NCBI GenBank assembly: GCA_963611355.1
Contig: CAVDRM010000010.1
Span: 5,459 to 69,458 of the forward strand
Direction: 5' to 3'
Length of the DNA: 64,000 nucleotides
Origin: CAVDRM01 sp963611355
GTDB taxonomy: Bacteria > Bacillota > Clostridia > Christensenellales > Aristaeellaceae
Positions 1 through 9,072 of this stretch are shown piece after piece. Under the pieces are notes generated by a model, which had not been told where the DNA came from, did no database searches, and saw nothing but the letters and a program-made list of their open reading frames with translations. Position 1 is the first letter of the stretch; every line of letters begins with the position of its first letter. A program made the position numbers and the translations under genes.

Positions 1-1
1 C

Positions 2-382
2 CTGCTGGGCGTTTCCGGCGTCAGCAGCGATATGCGCGAGGTCATGGCGGCGGCGGACGGCGGCAACGAGGATGCCATCATTGCCCGTGATATGCTGGTG
101 GAGGGCGTCCGCAGGTACATCGGCGCGTATGCCGCCGTGATGCACGGCGTGGACATCATCGCTTTTACCGCCGGCATCGGCGAAAATAACGACCGTCTGC
201 GTGAAATGATTATGCAGGGTTTCGAGTACATGGGCGCAAAGCTCGACCCGAAGAAGAACGCGGGCGTGGTGGGCAGGGAAGCCGATGTCACCGCCGCAGA
301 CAGCAAGGTGAAGGTGCTGGTCATCCCAACCAACGAGGAATTGGCCATCGCACGGGACACCTTGGCGCTGGTTGCCAAATAA
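2..382 (+). CDS. ackA: acetate kinase, C-terminal part (cut by window edge)
   Basis: This is the last 126 residues of acetate kinase; the frame is open to the left edge, so the start lies outside the window. It begins with LLGVSGVSSDMRE and contains FTAGIGENN, both characteristic C-terminal stretches of the family, the second belonging to the ATP-binding fold. The family is about 400 residues long, so roughly two thirds is missing. The enzyme turns acetyl phosphate and ADP into acetate and ATP, the ATP-yielding end step of acetate fermentation. A methionine at position 32 is internal and is not a start. Identification is firm. Confidence 0.95.
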   Translation: MLGVSGVSSDMREVMAAADGGNEDAIIARDMLVEGVRRYIGAYAAVMHGVDIIAFTAGIGENNDRLREMIMQGFEYMGAKLDPKKNAGVVGREADVTAADSKVKVLVIPTNEELAIARDTLALVAK

Positions 383-494
383 GACGATTTATCCTGCTAT
401 ACGGGGGACTGCGCCGTCTGATTTTTTCGGGCGGCGCACCCTGTGTATTCAAGCAAAAGCCCCGATTCCTATTTTCTTCGGAGGAAACTTCTCG

Positions 495-977
495 GTGAAT
501 GCCCTTCTTTCCCTGCTGACGCGACGCGCCGCGTTTACGGACGGCGATATCGATTTGTGCCTGTCCAAAGAGGATGTGCGGGACGTCAAGTGCGGCATTT
601 CGGACGGCTATCTGTTTTATCTGTACAAGCACAGGACAAGAAAGTATGTGGGCTATGTCAGCCTTCGCTTGGGCGAAAGCCCGTCGCTCTACTATCTGGG
701 GCATATCGGCTATCGTATCGAGCAGGAGCATCGCGGGCATGGCTATGCGGGCAGGGCTTGCAGGCTGATGCTCCCGCTGATGCGGCAGCACGGGCTGAGA
801 AGTGTTGTCATTACGACTGATGTGGATAATCTGCCGTCCAGAAAAACCTGCGAGGCGCTGGGCTGTACCTTGGAGCGAATTGCGCCCGTTCCGGCGGAAT
901 ATCGTGCCTTATGCTCCGGCTCGAGGCAGAAATGCCGCTACATTTGGCGCTTGACGGAGAGGAGCGGCGAGCAATGA
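495..977 (+). CDS. GNAT family N-acetyltransferase
   Basis: A 160-residue acetyltransferase of the GNAT fold. The acetyl-CoA pyrophosphate-binding loop is visible as EHRGHGYAGRA (pattern R-x-x-G-x-G/A), after IGYRI on strand beta 4; the late segment DNLPSRKTCEALGC is the usual GNAT C-terminal helix. The acceptor cannot be told from sequence. I chose GTG 495 because GGAGGA lies about 9 bases upstream; a longer frame back to TTG 372 would overlap ackA and has no ribosome binding site. The stop overlaps the next gene by four bases (ATGA), so it is co-translated with the hydrolase and probably belongs to the following cell-wall-like cassette. Confidence 0.8.
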   Translation: MNALLSLLTRRAAFTDGDIDLCLSKEDVRDVKCGISDGYLFYLYKHRTRKYVGYVSLRLGESPSLYYLGHIGYRIEQEHRGHGYAGRACRLMLPLMRQHGLRSVVITTDVDNLPSRKTCEALGCTLERIAPVPAEYRALCSGSRQKCRYIWRLTERSGEQ

Positions 978-1747
978 CCGGCACATTTTCAGGCGTGCAG
1001 ATTTATTATGAGCAGCTGGGACAGGGCAGTCGAAATGTCCTTTTGCTGCATGGCTGGGGCTGCTCGACCAAGCATTTTGAGCCTATCGCGCAGGAGCTTT
1101 CCAAGGATTATCATGTCACGATGCTTGATTTTCCGGCGCACGGTCTGTCCCATCGCCCGCCGGAGCCGTGGGGCGTTCCCGAATTTGCCGAAATGACGGC
1201 GGAGCTGATTGAGACCCTCGGCCTTGCGCCCGCTGACATTGTCGCGCATTCCTTCGGCGCACGGGTGGCGATTTATCTTTCCGCAACGAGGCCGGAGCTG
1301 GTCAGGCGTTTGGCGCTGACGGGCGCGGCCGGCCTCAAAGATGTGCCGACCGAGGAGCAAAAGAAAAAGAATGCCGCATTTCAAAAGAAAAAAGCTGTGC
1401 TGGAAAAGCTGAAGCGCGTGCCGTTTCTTCAAAAAGCGGCGGAAAACGCACAGGATGCGCTGCGCAAAAAGTACGGCTCGGCGGATTATAACACACTGGA
1501 TGCCGAAATGCGCAAGACCTTCGTGAAAATCGTTTCTCAGGATTTGAGCGGGTATCTGCCCAAAATTCAGGCCTCCACTCTGCTGGTGTTCGGCGAAAAG
1601 GACACCGCCACCCCGCTGTGGATGGGACGGAAAATGAAAGAGGAAATTCCGGACGCGGGGCTGGTCGTGTTTGAAAACGATGACCATTTTGCCTATCTGC
1701 GTCAGTGGCCGCGCTTCGTGACCGTTATCAAAGCATTTTTATCCTAA
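974..1747 (+). CDS. alpha/beta hydrolase
   Basis: A 257-residue alpha/beta hydrolase without signal peptide. The oxyanion segment LLHGWG, nucleophile elbow AHSFGA, acid residue in GEKDTATP and histidine in DDHFAYL give a complete Ser-Asp-His triad. The lysine-rich insertion around residues 120-150 is the lid. Start ATG 974 overlaps the upstream stop by four bases. The gene is followed 37 bases later by a membrane-anchored Mur ligase and then by a D-Ala-D-Ala ligase, so a substrate linked to cell-wall or D-amino-acid metabolism is reasonable; that is inference from neighbours only. Confidence 0.85.
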   Translation: MTGTFSGVQIYYEQLGQGSRNVLLLHGWGCSTKHFEPIAQELSKDYHVTMLDFPAHGLSHRPPEPWGVPEFAEMTAELIETLGLAPADIVAHSFGARVAIYLSATRPELVRRLALTGAAGLKDVPTEEQKKKNAAFQKKKAVLEKLKRVPFLQKAAENAQDALRKKYGSADYNTLDAEMRKTFVKIVSQDLSGYLPKIQASTLLVFGEKDTATPLWMGRKMKEEIPDAGLVVFENDDHFAYLRQWPRFVTVIKAFLS

Positions 1748-1784
1748 TGAGCCTAACTCGACGAGGAGCTGAGGAAAACAGCCT

Positions 1785-3413
1785 ATGAATGCAGTCAGCA
1801 CGCCGTGGTGGATTCGGATATTTTTGGCATTGCCCTTTTATGTGGCCGGAATGCTGCTTCTTTCGCATCAGGCGCTGCATTATTTTCAGCTGGAAAGCTA
1901 TCAGTTCGCGGGGTATTTTAAGACGCTGAAGCGGCAGATGAAGCGGCTTGCCCTGCCCTGTGCCCTGTACGCGCTGTGCATATTGGCTGCCTGTTTCATT
2001 CATCGGGCGATTTTGAGCGGGATGAACGCCGGAACGCTTTCCGTATTTGCCGCAGTGTTGCTTTATGTGCTTGTTTCGTTTGTCTTCATGCTGCTTTCCT
2101 CCTTTTATCTGGCAGGGCAGGAGCGGAAGACCCCCGAAAAAAAGCCGTTTCGAAAGACGGCGCGCATCATCCGCCTGTACTGCGTTTTGGGTCTTGCCGC
2201 GGCTGTCATTGCGCTGCTCGGAGAGGAAACGGTGCTGATTCCCGTGTTAGGCGCTCTTTTCCTTCCTCTGCTTGTGGCCTTGGCGGGCATGTTGATACTG
2301 CCGAGTGAAAAATTCATCCAGTATCTTTATTTTAAGGATGCCGAAAAAAAGCTGATGGCAAATGAACGGCTGATTCGCATCGGCATTACGGGCAGCTACG
2401 GAAAAACCAGCACGAAATTTATTCTGGCTTCCATTTTATCGCAGAAATACAATGTATTGGCGACGCCGGCGAGCTTCAATACCCCGATGGGCGTGACCCG
2501 CGTCGTTCGGGAGAGGCTGACCCCCGCGCATCAGGTGTTTATCGGAGAAATGGGCGCTCGCCATGTGGGGGAAATTCATGAGCTTTGCAATTTGGTGCAT
2601 CCGACCATCGGGATTTTGACCAGCGTCGGTCCGCAGCATTTGGATACCTTCGGGACGCTGGAGCGCATCAAAAATACCAAATATGAATTGATTCGGGATT
2701 TGCCCAAGGACGGTCTGGCGGTTTTTTCGGACGACGGCGAGACCGTGACGGAGCTGTATCAAAAGACGGATAAGCCAAAGCGTCTGGTCGGTGCGCCCCA
2801 ATCGGACGCATGGGCGGAGAATGTTCAGGTCGGGCCGTTCGGCAGCACCTTCACGCTATGTTTGAAGGGTGAAGAACCTGTGCAGTGCCGGACGCGGCTG
2901 CTCGGCCGTCACAACATCCGCAATATTCTGGTTTCCGCCGTTGTTGCCCGCTATTTGGGGCTGTCCATGCGGCAGATAACGGCGGGCGTTGCCATGCTGG
3001 AGCCGGTGGAGCATCGTATGCAGATTGTGTCCTCCGTTGGCGGCGTGACGGTGATTGACGATGCCTTCAACACCAACCCGCGTTCGGCCAAGGAAGCGCT
3101 GGCGGTGCTTCAGTCCTTTTCCGGACGGCGTCTGATTGTTACGCCCGGCATGGTGGAGCTTGGCGCGGAGGAGGAAAGGTACAACGAGGAATTCGGGCAC
3201 TTGATGGCTTCCTGCGTGGACATTGCGCTGCTGGTTGGCCGTCATCATGCGCAGCCCATGAAAGAGGGACTTTTGAAGGCGGGCTTCTCTGACGCAAACA
3301 TTTATATGTGCGCCGACTTGAATGAGGCCGTGCTGCTGCTGAACGATCTGCGGCAGGAGGGCGATGTCATCATGTACGAAAACGATCTGCCGGACCATTA
3401 TTCCGAAAAGTAA
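1785..3413 (+). CDS. membrane-anchored Mur ligase (MurF-like)
   Basis: A 542-residue Mur ligase with an unusual front end. Residues 1-175 hold about five hydrophobic helices in place of the soluble UMP-binding domain of standard MurF. The ATP-binding loop GITGSYGKTST lies at about 200-210. The central domain includes GEMGARHVGEI and TSVGPQHLDTFG. The C-terminal domain carries DAFNTNPRSAKEAL, matching the D-Y/F-N-x-NP motif of MurF. The expected reaction is ATP-driven amide-bond formation on a muramyl or similar acceptor, probably with D-Ala-D-Ala from the ligase encoded 16 bases downstream. It is likely a second, specialised enzyme rather than housekeeping murF. GAGGAA lies upstream of ATG 1785. 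Confidence 0.85.
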   Translation: MNAVSTPWWIRIFLALPFYVAGMLLLSHQALHYFQLESYQFAGYFKTLKRQMKRLALPCALYALCILAACFIHRAILSGMNAGTLSVFAAVLLYVLVSFVFMLLSSFYLAGQERKTPEKKPFRKTARIIRLYCVLGLAAAVIALLGEETVLIPVLGALFLPLLVALAGMLILPSEKFIQYLYFKDAEKKLMANERLIRIGITGSYGKTSTKFILASILSQKYNVLATPASFNTPMGVTRVVRERLTPAHQVFIGEMGARHVGEIHELCNLVHPTIGILTSVGPQHLDTFGTLERIKNTKYELIRDLPKDGLAVFSDDGETVTELYQKTDKPKRLVGAPQSDAWAENVQVGPFGSTFTLCLKGEEPVQCRTRLLGRHNIRNILVSAVVARYLGLSMRQITAGVAMLEPVEHRMQIVSSVGGVTVIDDAFNTNPRSAKEALAVLQSFSGRRLIVTPGMVELGAEEERYNEEFGHLMASCVDIALLVGRHHAQPMKEGLLKAGFSDANIYMCADLNEAVLLLNDLRQEGDVIMYENDLPDHYSEK

Positions 3414-3429
3414 AGCGAGGATGATGTAG

Positions 3430-4626
3430 ATGAGCAAAAAAATGCTGGGCGTTATCTTTGGCAGCCGCTCCTGTGAGCATGAGGTATCCATTATTTCTGC
3501 CGTTCAGCTCATGCGCTTTGTGAACCGTGACCAATATGATGTAACACCGATTTATATCACCCAGCAGGGCGAATGGTACACGGGCGAGCCGCTTTTTCAG
3601 ATGGAGACCTATACGCCCTTTGACCCCTATGCCAAGGGTTTAAAGCGCGTTTCGCTGGACATGACCGCAGGCTCCGGCGCGCTGCTCCATTATACCCGCG
3701 GCAAGGGGCTTTTGCAGGGATTGAAAGAGGAAATCGTTGCGCACATCGACTGCTTTGTTCCCGTCATGCACGGTCTGCACGGTGAGGACGGCTCTTTGCA
3801 GGGCGTGTTTGAAATGGCGAATGTGCCGTACACCTCCTGCGGCGTGACGGCTTCGGCCATCGGCATGGACAAAATCGCCATGAAGCGCTTCTTCCGCGGC
3901 ATGGGCTATCCCGTTTTGCCGGACTGCGCCGCGCTGCGAAGCGAATGGCAAAAGGATCGAGAGACCGTGCTCGACCGCGTGGAAAAAGCGCTTCCGTACC
4001 CCGTGTTCACAAAGCCCTCCTGCTTAGGCTCGTCCATCGGCGTCAGCCGCGCAGACAACAGGTCGGAGCTGCAAGAAGCACTTGACGTGGCATTTTCCTA
4101 TGACCGCCGCGTGCTGATAGAGCAGGGCTTGGATCATCCTATTGAAATCAACTGCTCCGTGCTGGGCTATGACGGAGAAACGGAAGTTTCCGTGCTGGAA
4201 ATGCCCATTTCCGGCGGCGCCGTGCTGGACTTTGCGCAGAAATACATGAACAACGGCGGTGCGAAGGGCATGGCCTCTTTAAGCCGCGTGATGCGTCCTG
4301 CCATCGGCGAGGAATTGACCAAGACCCTTCAGCGCCTTTCCGAGGATATTTTCCGGTCGATGGACTGCAAGGGTGTTGTCCGCATCGACTATATGCTCGA
4401 CCGCCATTCCGACCGCTACTATATCACAGAGATTAACACCATCCCCGGTTCTCTGGCCTATTACCTCTGGGCGGAGACAGGGCTGGATTATGCGGGACTG
4501 ATTGACAAAATGGTGCAGTGCGCGCTGAAGGCTCAGCAGGAGAAGGACGACAACAGCTTTGCCTTTAAGTCCGACATCCTCAAGGGCGTGAAGCTGGGCG
4601 GCACAAAGGGAAAATTAAAGCTGTAA
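3430..4626 (+). CDS. ddl: D-alanine--D-alanine ligase family protein
   Basis: A 398-residue ATP-grasp ligase that joins two D-amino acids for peptidoglycan. N-terminal FGSRSCEHEVSIISA is the D-Ala1 binding motif; MHGLHGEDGSLQGVFE, KPSCLGSSIGV, VRIDYML and ITEINTIPGSLAYYLW are the other family blocks with magnesium and ATP ligands. The omega-loop reads DFAQKYMNNGGAKG, longer than and unlike the EKY loop of typical D-Ala-D-Ala ligases, so the second amino acid may not be D-Ala. At about 400 residues it is also longer than usual (near 310-360). It follows the membrane Mur ligase by 16 bases in the same operon. Confidence 0.88.
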   Translation: MSKKMLGVIFGSRSCEHEVSIISAVQLMRFVNRDQYDVTPIYITQQGEWYTGEPLFQMETYTPFDPYAKGLKRVSLDMTAGSGALLHYTRGKGLLQGLKEEIVAHIDCFVPVMHGLHGEDGSLQGVFEMANVPYTSCGVTASAIGMDKIAMKRFFRGMGYPVLPDCAALRSEWQKDRETVLDRVEKALPYPVFTKPSCLGSSIGVSRADNRSELQEALDVAFSYDRRVLIEQGLDHPIEINCSVLGYDGETEVSVLEMPISGGAVLDFAQKYMNNGGAKGMASLSRVMRPAIGEELTKTLQRLSEDIFRSMDCKGVVRIDYMLDRHSDRYYITEINTIPGSLAYYLWAETGLDYAGLIDKMVQCALKAQQEKDDNSFAFKSDILKGVKLGGTKGKLKL

Positions 4627-4649
4627 CGACCGAGAAAGGCGCATATTGT

Positions 4650-5297
4650 ATGAAGAAGGCCATTATTTTTGATTTGGACGGCACGCTGATCAACTCTCTT
4701 CCCGATATTGCGCACAGCATGAACAAGAGCCTGAGCGCCTGCGGCCTGCCGACATTTTCCGTGGAGGAATACCGCTACAAGGTCGGAAACGGCGTGTTCA
4801 ACATCGCCAAGCGCTCCGTGGGAGAGAGGACGGACAAGCTGGACGAGGTGCTGAAGCTCTATATGGCAGATTATGCCGCGCATTGCAGCATTGACAGCTT
4901 TGTTTATGACGGCGTGCCGGAAATGCTGGACGGTCTGATTCGGCGCGGCCTTCAGGTGTGCGTGCTCAGCAACAAGGATCAGGCGGATGTCGAGAGCGTT
5001 TTGGCGCACTATTTTTCTCATTTCCCGTTTGCCAGAATTCGCGGTCGGGTGGAGGATGTGCCGCTCAAGCCCGCACCGGACGGCGCTTTGATGATTGCTA
5101 AGGAGCTGGGGCTTTCGCCGTCTGAAATCTGGTACAGCGGGGATACCATGATGGATATGTGCTGCGGCAATGATGCTGGCATGGAGACCATCGGCGTGAC
5201 GTGGGGCTTTCGTCCGCGCTCCGAGCTGGAGGAGCACCACGCCAAGCACATCATCGACCGTCCCGCCGAGCTGCTGGAGATTGTTGATCAGGAATAA
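4650..5297 (+). CDS. HAD family hydrolase, phosphoglycolate phosphatase-like
   Basis: A 215-residue HAD phosphatase. Motif I is FDLDGTL at residues 7-13 with nucleophile and general acid aspartates, motif II is VLSNK, the motif III lysine sits in PLKPAPDG, and motif IV is SGDTMMDM. The alpha-helical cap between motifs I and II puts it in subclass C1 with phosphoglycolate and pyrophosphate phosphatases; AHSMNKSL is typical of the Gph/PpaX group. Likely role is removing 2-phosphoglycolate from DNA repair or other small phosphoesters. It lies 23 bases after ddl and may share its transcript. The substrate is not determined by the sequence. Confidence 0.85.
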   Translation: MKKAIIFDLDGTLINSLPDIAHSMNKSLSACGLPTFSVEEYRYKVGNGVFNIAKRSVGERTDKLDEVLKLYMADYAAHCSIDSFVYDGVPEMLDGLIRRGLQVCVLSNKDQADVESVLAHYFSHFPFARIRGRVEDVPLKPAPDGALMIAKELGLSPSEIWYSGDTMMDMCCGNDAGMETIGVTWGFRPRSELEEHHAKHIIDRPAELLEIVDQE

Positions 5298-5316
5298 ACG
5301 AACGGCTGACGGATGC

Positions 5317-5346
5317 TTGTGTTCGGCCGTACTTCTGTGTTAAAAT
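5317..5346 (+). promoter_or_regulatory. candidate sigma-A promoter for rimO
   Basis: TTGTGT (5317-5322) and TAAAAT (5341-5346) are 18 bases apart in the only gap of the rimO-pgsA-recA run. The match is moderate, and the gap holds no other clear signal. Confidence 0.4.
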
Positions 5347-5382
5347 GCAATTGTACTAACCGAGATGAGGTTGAAGGGTAAA

Positions 5383-6690
5383 ATGATGAAGGTCGGCGTG
5401 ATTTCACTGGGCTGCGTCAAGAATCGTGTGGACACGGAGCAGATGCTTTCGCTGCTTCGAGAGGCGGGCTATGCGCTGACGAATGAGCCTGCCGAAGCGG
5501 AGGTGCTGCTGGTGAATACCTGCGGCTTCATCGCATCCGCCAAGGAGGAATCCATTGACGCGATTTTTGAAATGGCCGAATACAAAAAAACGGGCAAATG
5601 CAAGGTGCTGTGCGTGACCGGCTGTTTGGCGCAGCGCTACGCGGACAGCCTGCTCAGCGAAATCCCCGAAATCGACTGTCTGCTTGGCGTCAACCAATAT
5701 GAGCATATTGCGGAGCTGGTGGGTGAGGCGCTCAACGGGCAGCGGTCGAGGAATGACCGACCCAGCAGAAAATTTTTGGAATGCGGGCGGGTGCTGACGA
5801 CGCCGCCCTATTCCGCTTATGTCAAAATCGGCGATGGCTGCGACAACCGCTGCGCCTACTGCGCCATTCCGCTCATTCGCGGCGGCTACCGCTCCCGCCC
5901 GATGGAGGATATCCTGCGGGAAATGCGCCGTCTTTCCGCTGAAGGAGCGCGGGAGCAGATACTTATCGCGCAGGATACGACCCGATATGGCCGCGATACG
6001 GGGCATTCCTTAAAAGAACTGATGGAAAAGGCCGCTGCCGTAGACGGTATTGACTGGCTGCGCGTTTTGTATATGTACCCCGATGAAACGGACGACGCGC
6101 TGCTGGAAATGATGGCGCAGAAGGACAATATCGTAAAGTATCTTGATTTGCCCCTGCAGCACGCCTCCGACCAACTGCTGAAGATGATGAACAGACGCGG
6201 CGACAACGCAAGCGCCAAGCGCTTGCTGAAAAAGGCGCGTTCGCTGGGCTTCTGCCTGCGCACGACCTTTATTGTCGGCTTCCCCGGCGAAACGGAGGAC
6301 GACTTTGAGCGCCTCATGGACTTCACCCGTGAAATTCGCTTTGACCGCATGGGCGCGTTTGCCTATTCGCCGGAGGAGGACACCAAGGCGGCGGTCATGG
6401 AGCATCAAATTCCCGAAGAGGTGAAGCAGGAACGGCTGGACAGGCTGATGGCGCTTCAGGCGGAGATTTCCTTAGAGAACAACCGTCTCCGCGTCGGCCG
6501 AACCGAAAAGGTGCTGATTACGGGGCATGACGGCATGACATATACAGGCCGCTCCCAGTTTGAAGCACCGGATGCGGACGGTGTGATTTCCGTTTTGTGT
6601 GACCATGAACTGAAAGAGGGCGAATTTTATTCCGTGCGCCTGACGGACGCGGATACCTATGATTTGACGGGCGAGGTGGTCGAGAAATGA
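5383..6690 (+). CDS. rimO: ribosomal protein S12 methylthiotransferase RimO
   Basis: A 435-residue radical-SAM methylthiotransferase that adds a methylthio group to a conserved aspartate of ribosomal protein S12. The N-terminal UPF0004 domain binds one FeS cluster (SLGCVKNRVDTE, NTCGFI, VTGCLAQRY); the radical-SAM motif CDNRCAYCAIP holds the second; a TRAM domain closes the protein. IKIGDGCDN-like wording and IPLIRGGYRSRP favour RimO over MiaB. I chose ATG 5383 (or the adjacent 5386) since AAGGG sits just upstream; ATG 5365 is a weaker alternative. The stop overlaps pgsA by four bases. Confidence 0.95.
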   Translation: MMKVGVISLGCVKNRVDTEQMLSLLREAGYALTNEPAEAEVLLVNTCGFIASAKEESIDAIFEMAEYKKTGKCKVLCVTGCLAQRYADSLLSEIPEIDCLLGVNQYEHIAELVGEALNGQRSRNDRPSRKFLECGRVLTTPPYSAYVKIGDGCDNRCAYCAIPLIRGGYRSRPMEDILREMRRLSAEGAREQILIAQDTTRYGRDTGHSLKELMEKAAAVDGIDWLRVLYMYPDETDDALLEMMAQKDNIVKYLDLPLQHASDQLLKMMNRRGDNASAKRLLKKARSLGFCLRTTFIVGFPGETEDDFERLMDFTREIRFDRMGAFAYSPEEDTKAAVMEHQIPEEVKQERLDRLMALQAEISLENNRLRVGRTEKVLITGHDGMTYTGRSQFEAPDADGVISVLCDHELKEGEFYSVRLTDADTYDLTGEVVEK

Positions 6691-7199
6691 ATATGCCGAA
6701 CAAGCTGACCCTGCTTCGGGTGCTGCTCATCCCCGTCATCTGTCTGCTGCTGGCGCTTCGCCTCATGCTTCCGGCGGCCATCGTGTTCGCTCTGGCGGCG
6801 GTGACGGATTTTCTGGACGGCTATATTGCACGGAAGAACGGCCTTATCACCAATTTCGGCAAGTTTGCCGACCCTGTGGCGGATAAGCTGCTGGTGCTGA
6901 CGGCGATGATTTTCCTGTGCCAGATGGAGCTTCTGCCCGCATGGGCGGTCTGCATCGTCGCGGCCAGAGAATTGGCAGTGGACGGCCTTCGCCTGATTGC
7001 GGTCGAGCAGGGGCGCGTCGTAGCGGCGGGCATCTTAGGCAAAATCAAGACCAACATCCAGCTTTTGTGTGTTTTAAGCGCTATGCTGGCGCTGCCGAGC
7101 ATCGTTACGATGATTTTGGTCATTCTGATGTCGGCGATGACGGTCATTTCCGGTGTTCAGTACTTTGTGCAGCTGAAGGATGTTTTTCAAAATAATTAA
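6687..7199 (+). CDS. pgsA: CDP-diacylglycerol--glycerol-3-phosphate 3-phosphatidyltransferase
   Basis: A 170-residue membrane enzyme making phosphatidylglycerophosphate, the committed step to phosphatidylglycerol and cardiolipin. The CDP-alcohol phosphotransferase signature D-G-x2-A-R-x8-G-x3-D-x3-D is complete, running from DGYIAR to FADPVAD. Three to four hydrophobic helices surround it. Start ATG 6687 overlaps the rimO stop (ATGA); ATG 6693 is possible. The order rimO-pgsA-recA is common in Clostridia; the cinA gene often found between pgsA and recA is absent here. Confidence 0.93.
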   Translation: MNMPNKLTLLRVLLIPVICLLLALRLMLPAAIVFALAAVTDFLDGYIARKNGLITNFGKFADPVADKLLVLTAMIFLCQMELLPAWAVCIVAARELAVDGLRLIAVEQGRVVAAGILGKIKTNIQLLCVLSAMLALPSIVTMILVILMSAMTVISGVQYFVQLKDVFQNN

Positions 7200-7214
7200 A
7201 GGAGATAAACGGCG

Positions 7215-8333
7215 ATGGCAAAGAAGGAAAAGGAAGAAAAGAGTGTTGTGACCTCCGACCAGACTAGGCAGGAAAAGGCCAAGGCGCTGGAAATGGCATT
7301 GGCCTCGCTGGAAAAGCAGTTCGGAAAGGGCACCGTGATGAAGCTGGGCGCAAAGTCCACCATGAAGGTGGATGTCGTGCCGACAGGGTGTCTGGATTTG
7401 GACATTGCGCTGGGCGTCGGCGGCATTCCGCGCGGCCGCATCATTGAAATTTACGGGCCCGAATCCTCCGGCAAAACCACCGTAGCGCTGCATTTGGTGG
7501 CGCAGGTGCAGAAAATGGGCGGCACGGCGGCCTATATTGACGCGGAACACGCCTTAGACCCCAAGTATGCGCAGAATTTGGGCGTGAATATTGATGAGCT
7601 GTACATCAGCCAGCCGTCCACAGGCGAGGATGCCCTGGAAATCGCCGAGGCACTGGTGCGCTCCGGCGCGATTGAAATCGTCGTGGTGGACTCCGTGGCC
7701 GCGCTCGTTCCACGCGCCGAAATTGACGGCGAAATGGGTGACAGCTTTGTCGGCCTGCAGGCGCGTATGATGAGTCAGGCCATGCGCAAACTGGCGGGCG
7801 TCGTCTCCAAGACCAACGCCATCGCCGTGTTCATCAACCAGCTCCGTGAAAAGGTCGGCGTGATGTACGGAAACCCCGAAACCACGCCCGGCGGCAGGGC
7901 GCTCAAATTTTACGCCTCCGTTCGTCTGGACATCCGGCGCGGCGAGCAGCTCAAAAACGGCAGCGAAATCATCGGCAACCGCACCAAGATCAAGGTTGTC
8001 AAAAACAAGGTCGCTCCGCCGTTCAGAAGCTGCGAGTGCGATTTGATTTACGGCCAGGGCATCAGCCGGGAGGGGACGCTGCTTGACTTGGCCGTGCAGC
8101 ATGAAATCATGCAAAAGAGCGGCTCGTGGTTTTCCTATAACGACCAGCGCATCGCGCAGGGACGGGACAACGCCCGCGCCTATCTCAAGGAGCATCCGGA
8201 TATGGCCGATGAAATCGACCGCAAAATCAGGGATGTGCTGATGCAGGACAACAGCAATGTCGTGGCGGATGACAATCCCGCAGACCAAGAGATGACGGAA
8301 GCCGATTTGAACGGCGAGAACGATGAAGAATGA
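7215..8333 (+). CDS. recA: recombinase RecA
   Basis: A 372-residue RecA. Walker A GPESSGKTT is at residues 81-89, the Walker B strand is IVVVDSVAAL, and INQLREKVGVMYGNPETTPGG is the L2 DNA-binding region. The acidic tail (residues 340-372) is normal. RecA coats single-stranded DNA, exchanges strands and triggers LexA self-cleavage. AAAGGAG precedes ATG 7215. I see no own promoter and no GAAC-N4-GTTC type LexA box in the 15-base gap from pgsA, so transcription probably comes from upstream. Confidence 0.98.
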   Translation: MAKKEKEEKSVVTSDQTRQEKAKALEMALASLEKQFGKGTVMKLGAKSTMKVDVVPTGCLDLDIALGVGGIPRGRIIEIYGPESSGKTTVALHLVAQVQKMGGTAAYIDAEHALDPKYAQNLGVNIDELYISQPSTGEDALEIAEALVRSGAIEIVVVDSVAALVPRAEIDGEMGDSFVGLQARMMSQAMRKLAGVVSKTNAIAVFINQLREKVGVMYGNPETTPGGRALKFYASVRLDIRRGEQLKNGSEIIGNRTKIKVVKNKVAPPFRSCECDLIYGQGISREGTLLDLAVQHEIMQKSGSWFSYNDQRIAQGRDNARAYLKEHPDMADEIDRKIRDVLMQDNSNVVADDNPADQEMTEADLNGENDEE

Positions 8334-9072
8334 GCACGAATGCTGTCTGTGCCGGGTGGCGCTGGAAAATGTCAGCGTCACAGCCGGCACAGACGCCCTG
8401 CTGAGCAATGTCTCACTGCATATCCATTGCGGTCAGCTGACCGCGCTGGTCGGGCCGAACGGCGCGGGAAAAACCACGCTGATTCGTGCCCTGCTGGGCG
8501 AAATGCCGCATACGGGCGCTGTTCGCCATGAGGATGCGGACGGACGTGATTTTCCCGCCATTACCATCGGCTATGTGCCGCAGCAGCTCCCGTTTGATAA
8601 GCAGATGCCGATTTCGGTGTGCGATTTGCTGGCTTCCACGATGACCAAGCGCCCCGTTTGGCTGGGCATCGGCAAAAAGACAAGGGAAAGGGTTAAGAAA
8701 ACCCTGGCCGCAGCGCAGGCGGATTCCCTGTTGAACAGGCGGCTCGGCGCATTAAGCGGCGGTGAATTGCAGCGCGTTTTGCTGGCAATGGCGCTTGACC
8801 CGCTGCCGGATTTGCTGATTTTGGATGAGCCTGTTTCAGGCGTTGACCAAAACGGTTTGACGCTGTTTTTGGAGACCGTTTTGAAGCTGACCGCGCAGCA
8901 CCATTTGGCCATCCTGCTGGTTTCGCACGATTGGGCGCTGGTGCGCCGATACGCTGACGAGGTCATTCTGCTGGACAAGACCGTCCGCGCCGTCGGAACG
9001 CCGCAGGAGGTTTTTTCAAGCGAGGCATTTCGGGAATTGTTTCCGGCTTCCGCAACGAGGAATAAGGCATGA
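8323..9072 (+). CDS. znuC: metal ABC transporter ATP-binding protein (zinc/manganese type)
   Basis: A 249-residue ABC ATPase with Walker A GPNGAGKTT, signature LSGGELQRVLLA, Walker B LLILDEPVSGVD and switch histidine in LVSHDW. DEPVSGVD and the overlap with a cation-type permease place it in the ZnuC/AdcC/MntB group. The start overlaps the recA end by 11 bases, an odd but clear coupling. No gene for the metal-binding protein lies nearby, so ZnuA-type capture must be encoded elsewhere. Zinc versus manganese cannot be settled from the sequence. Confidence 0.85.
   Translation: MKNEHECCLCRVALENVSVTAGTDALLSNVSLHIHCGQLTALVGPNGAGKTTLIRALLGEMPHTGAVRHEDADGRDFPAITIGYVPQQLPFDKQMPISVCDLLASTMTKRPVWLGIGKKTRERVKKTLAAAQADSLLNRRLGALSGGELQRVLLAMALDPLPDLLILDEPVSGVDQNGLTLFLETVLKLTAQHHLAILLVSHDWALVRRYADEVILLDKTVRAVGTPQEVFSSEAFRELFPASATRNKA

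Noticed and set aside
372..494. N-terminal extension of the GNAT gene from TTG 372
   Set aside because: Overlaps ackA, lacks a ribosome site, and the added residues are not part of the GNAT fold.
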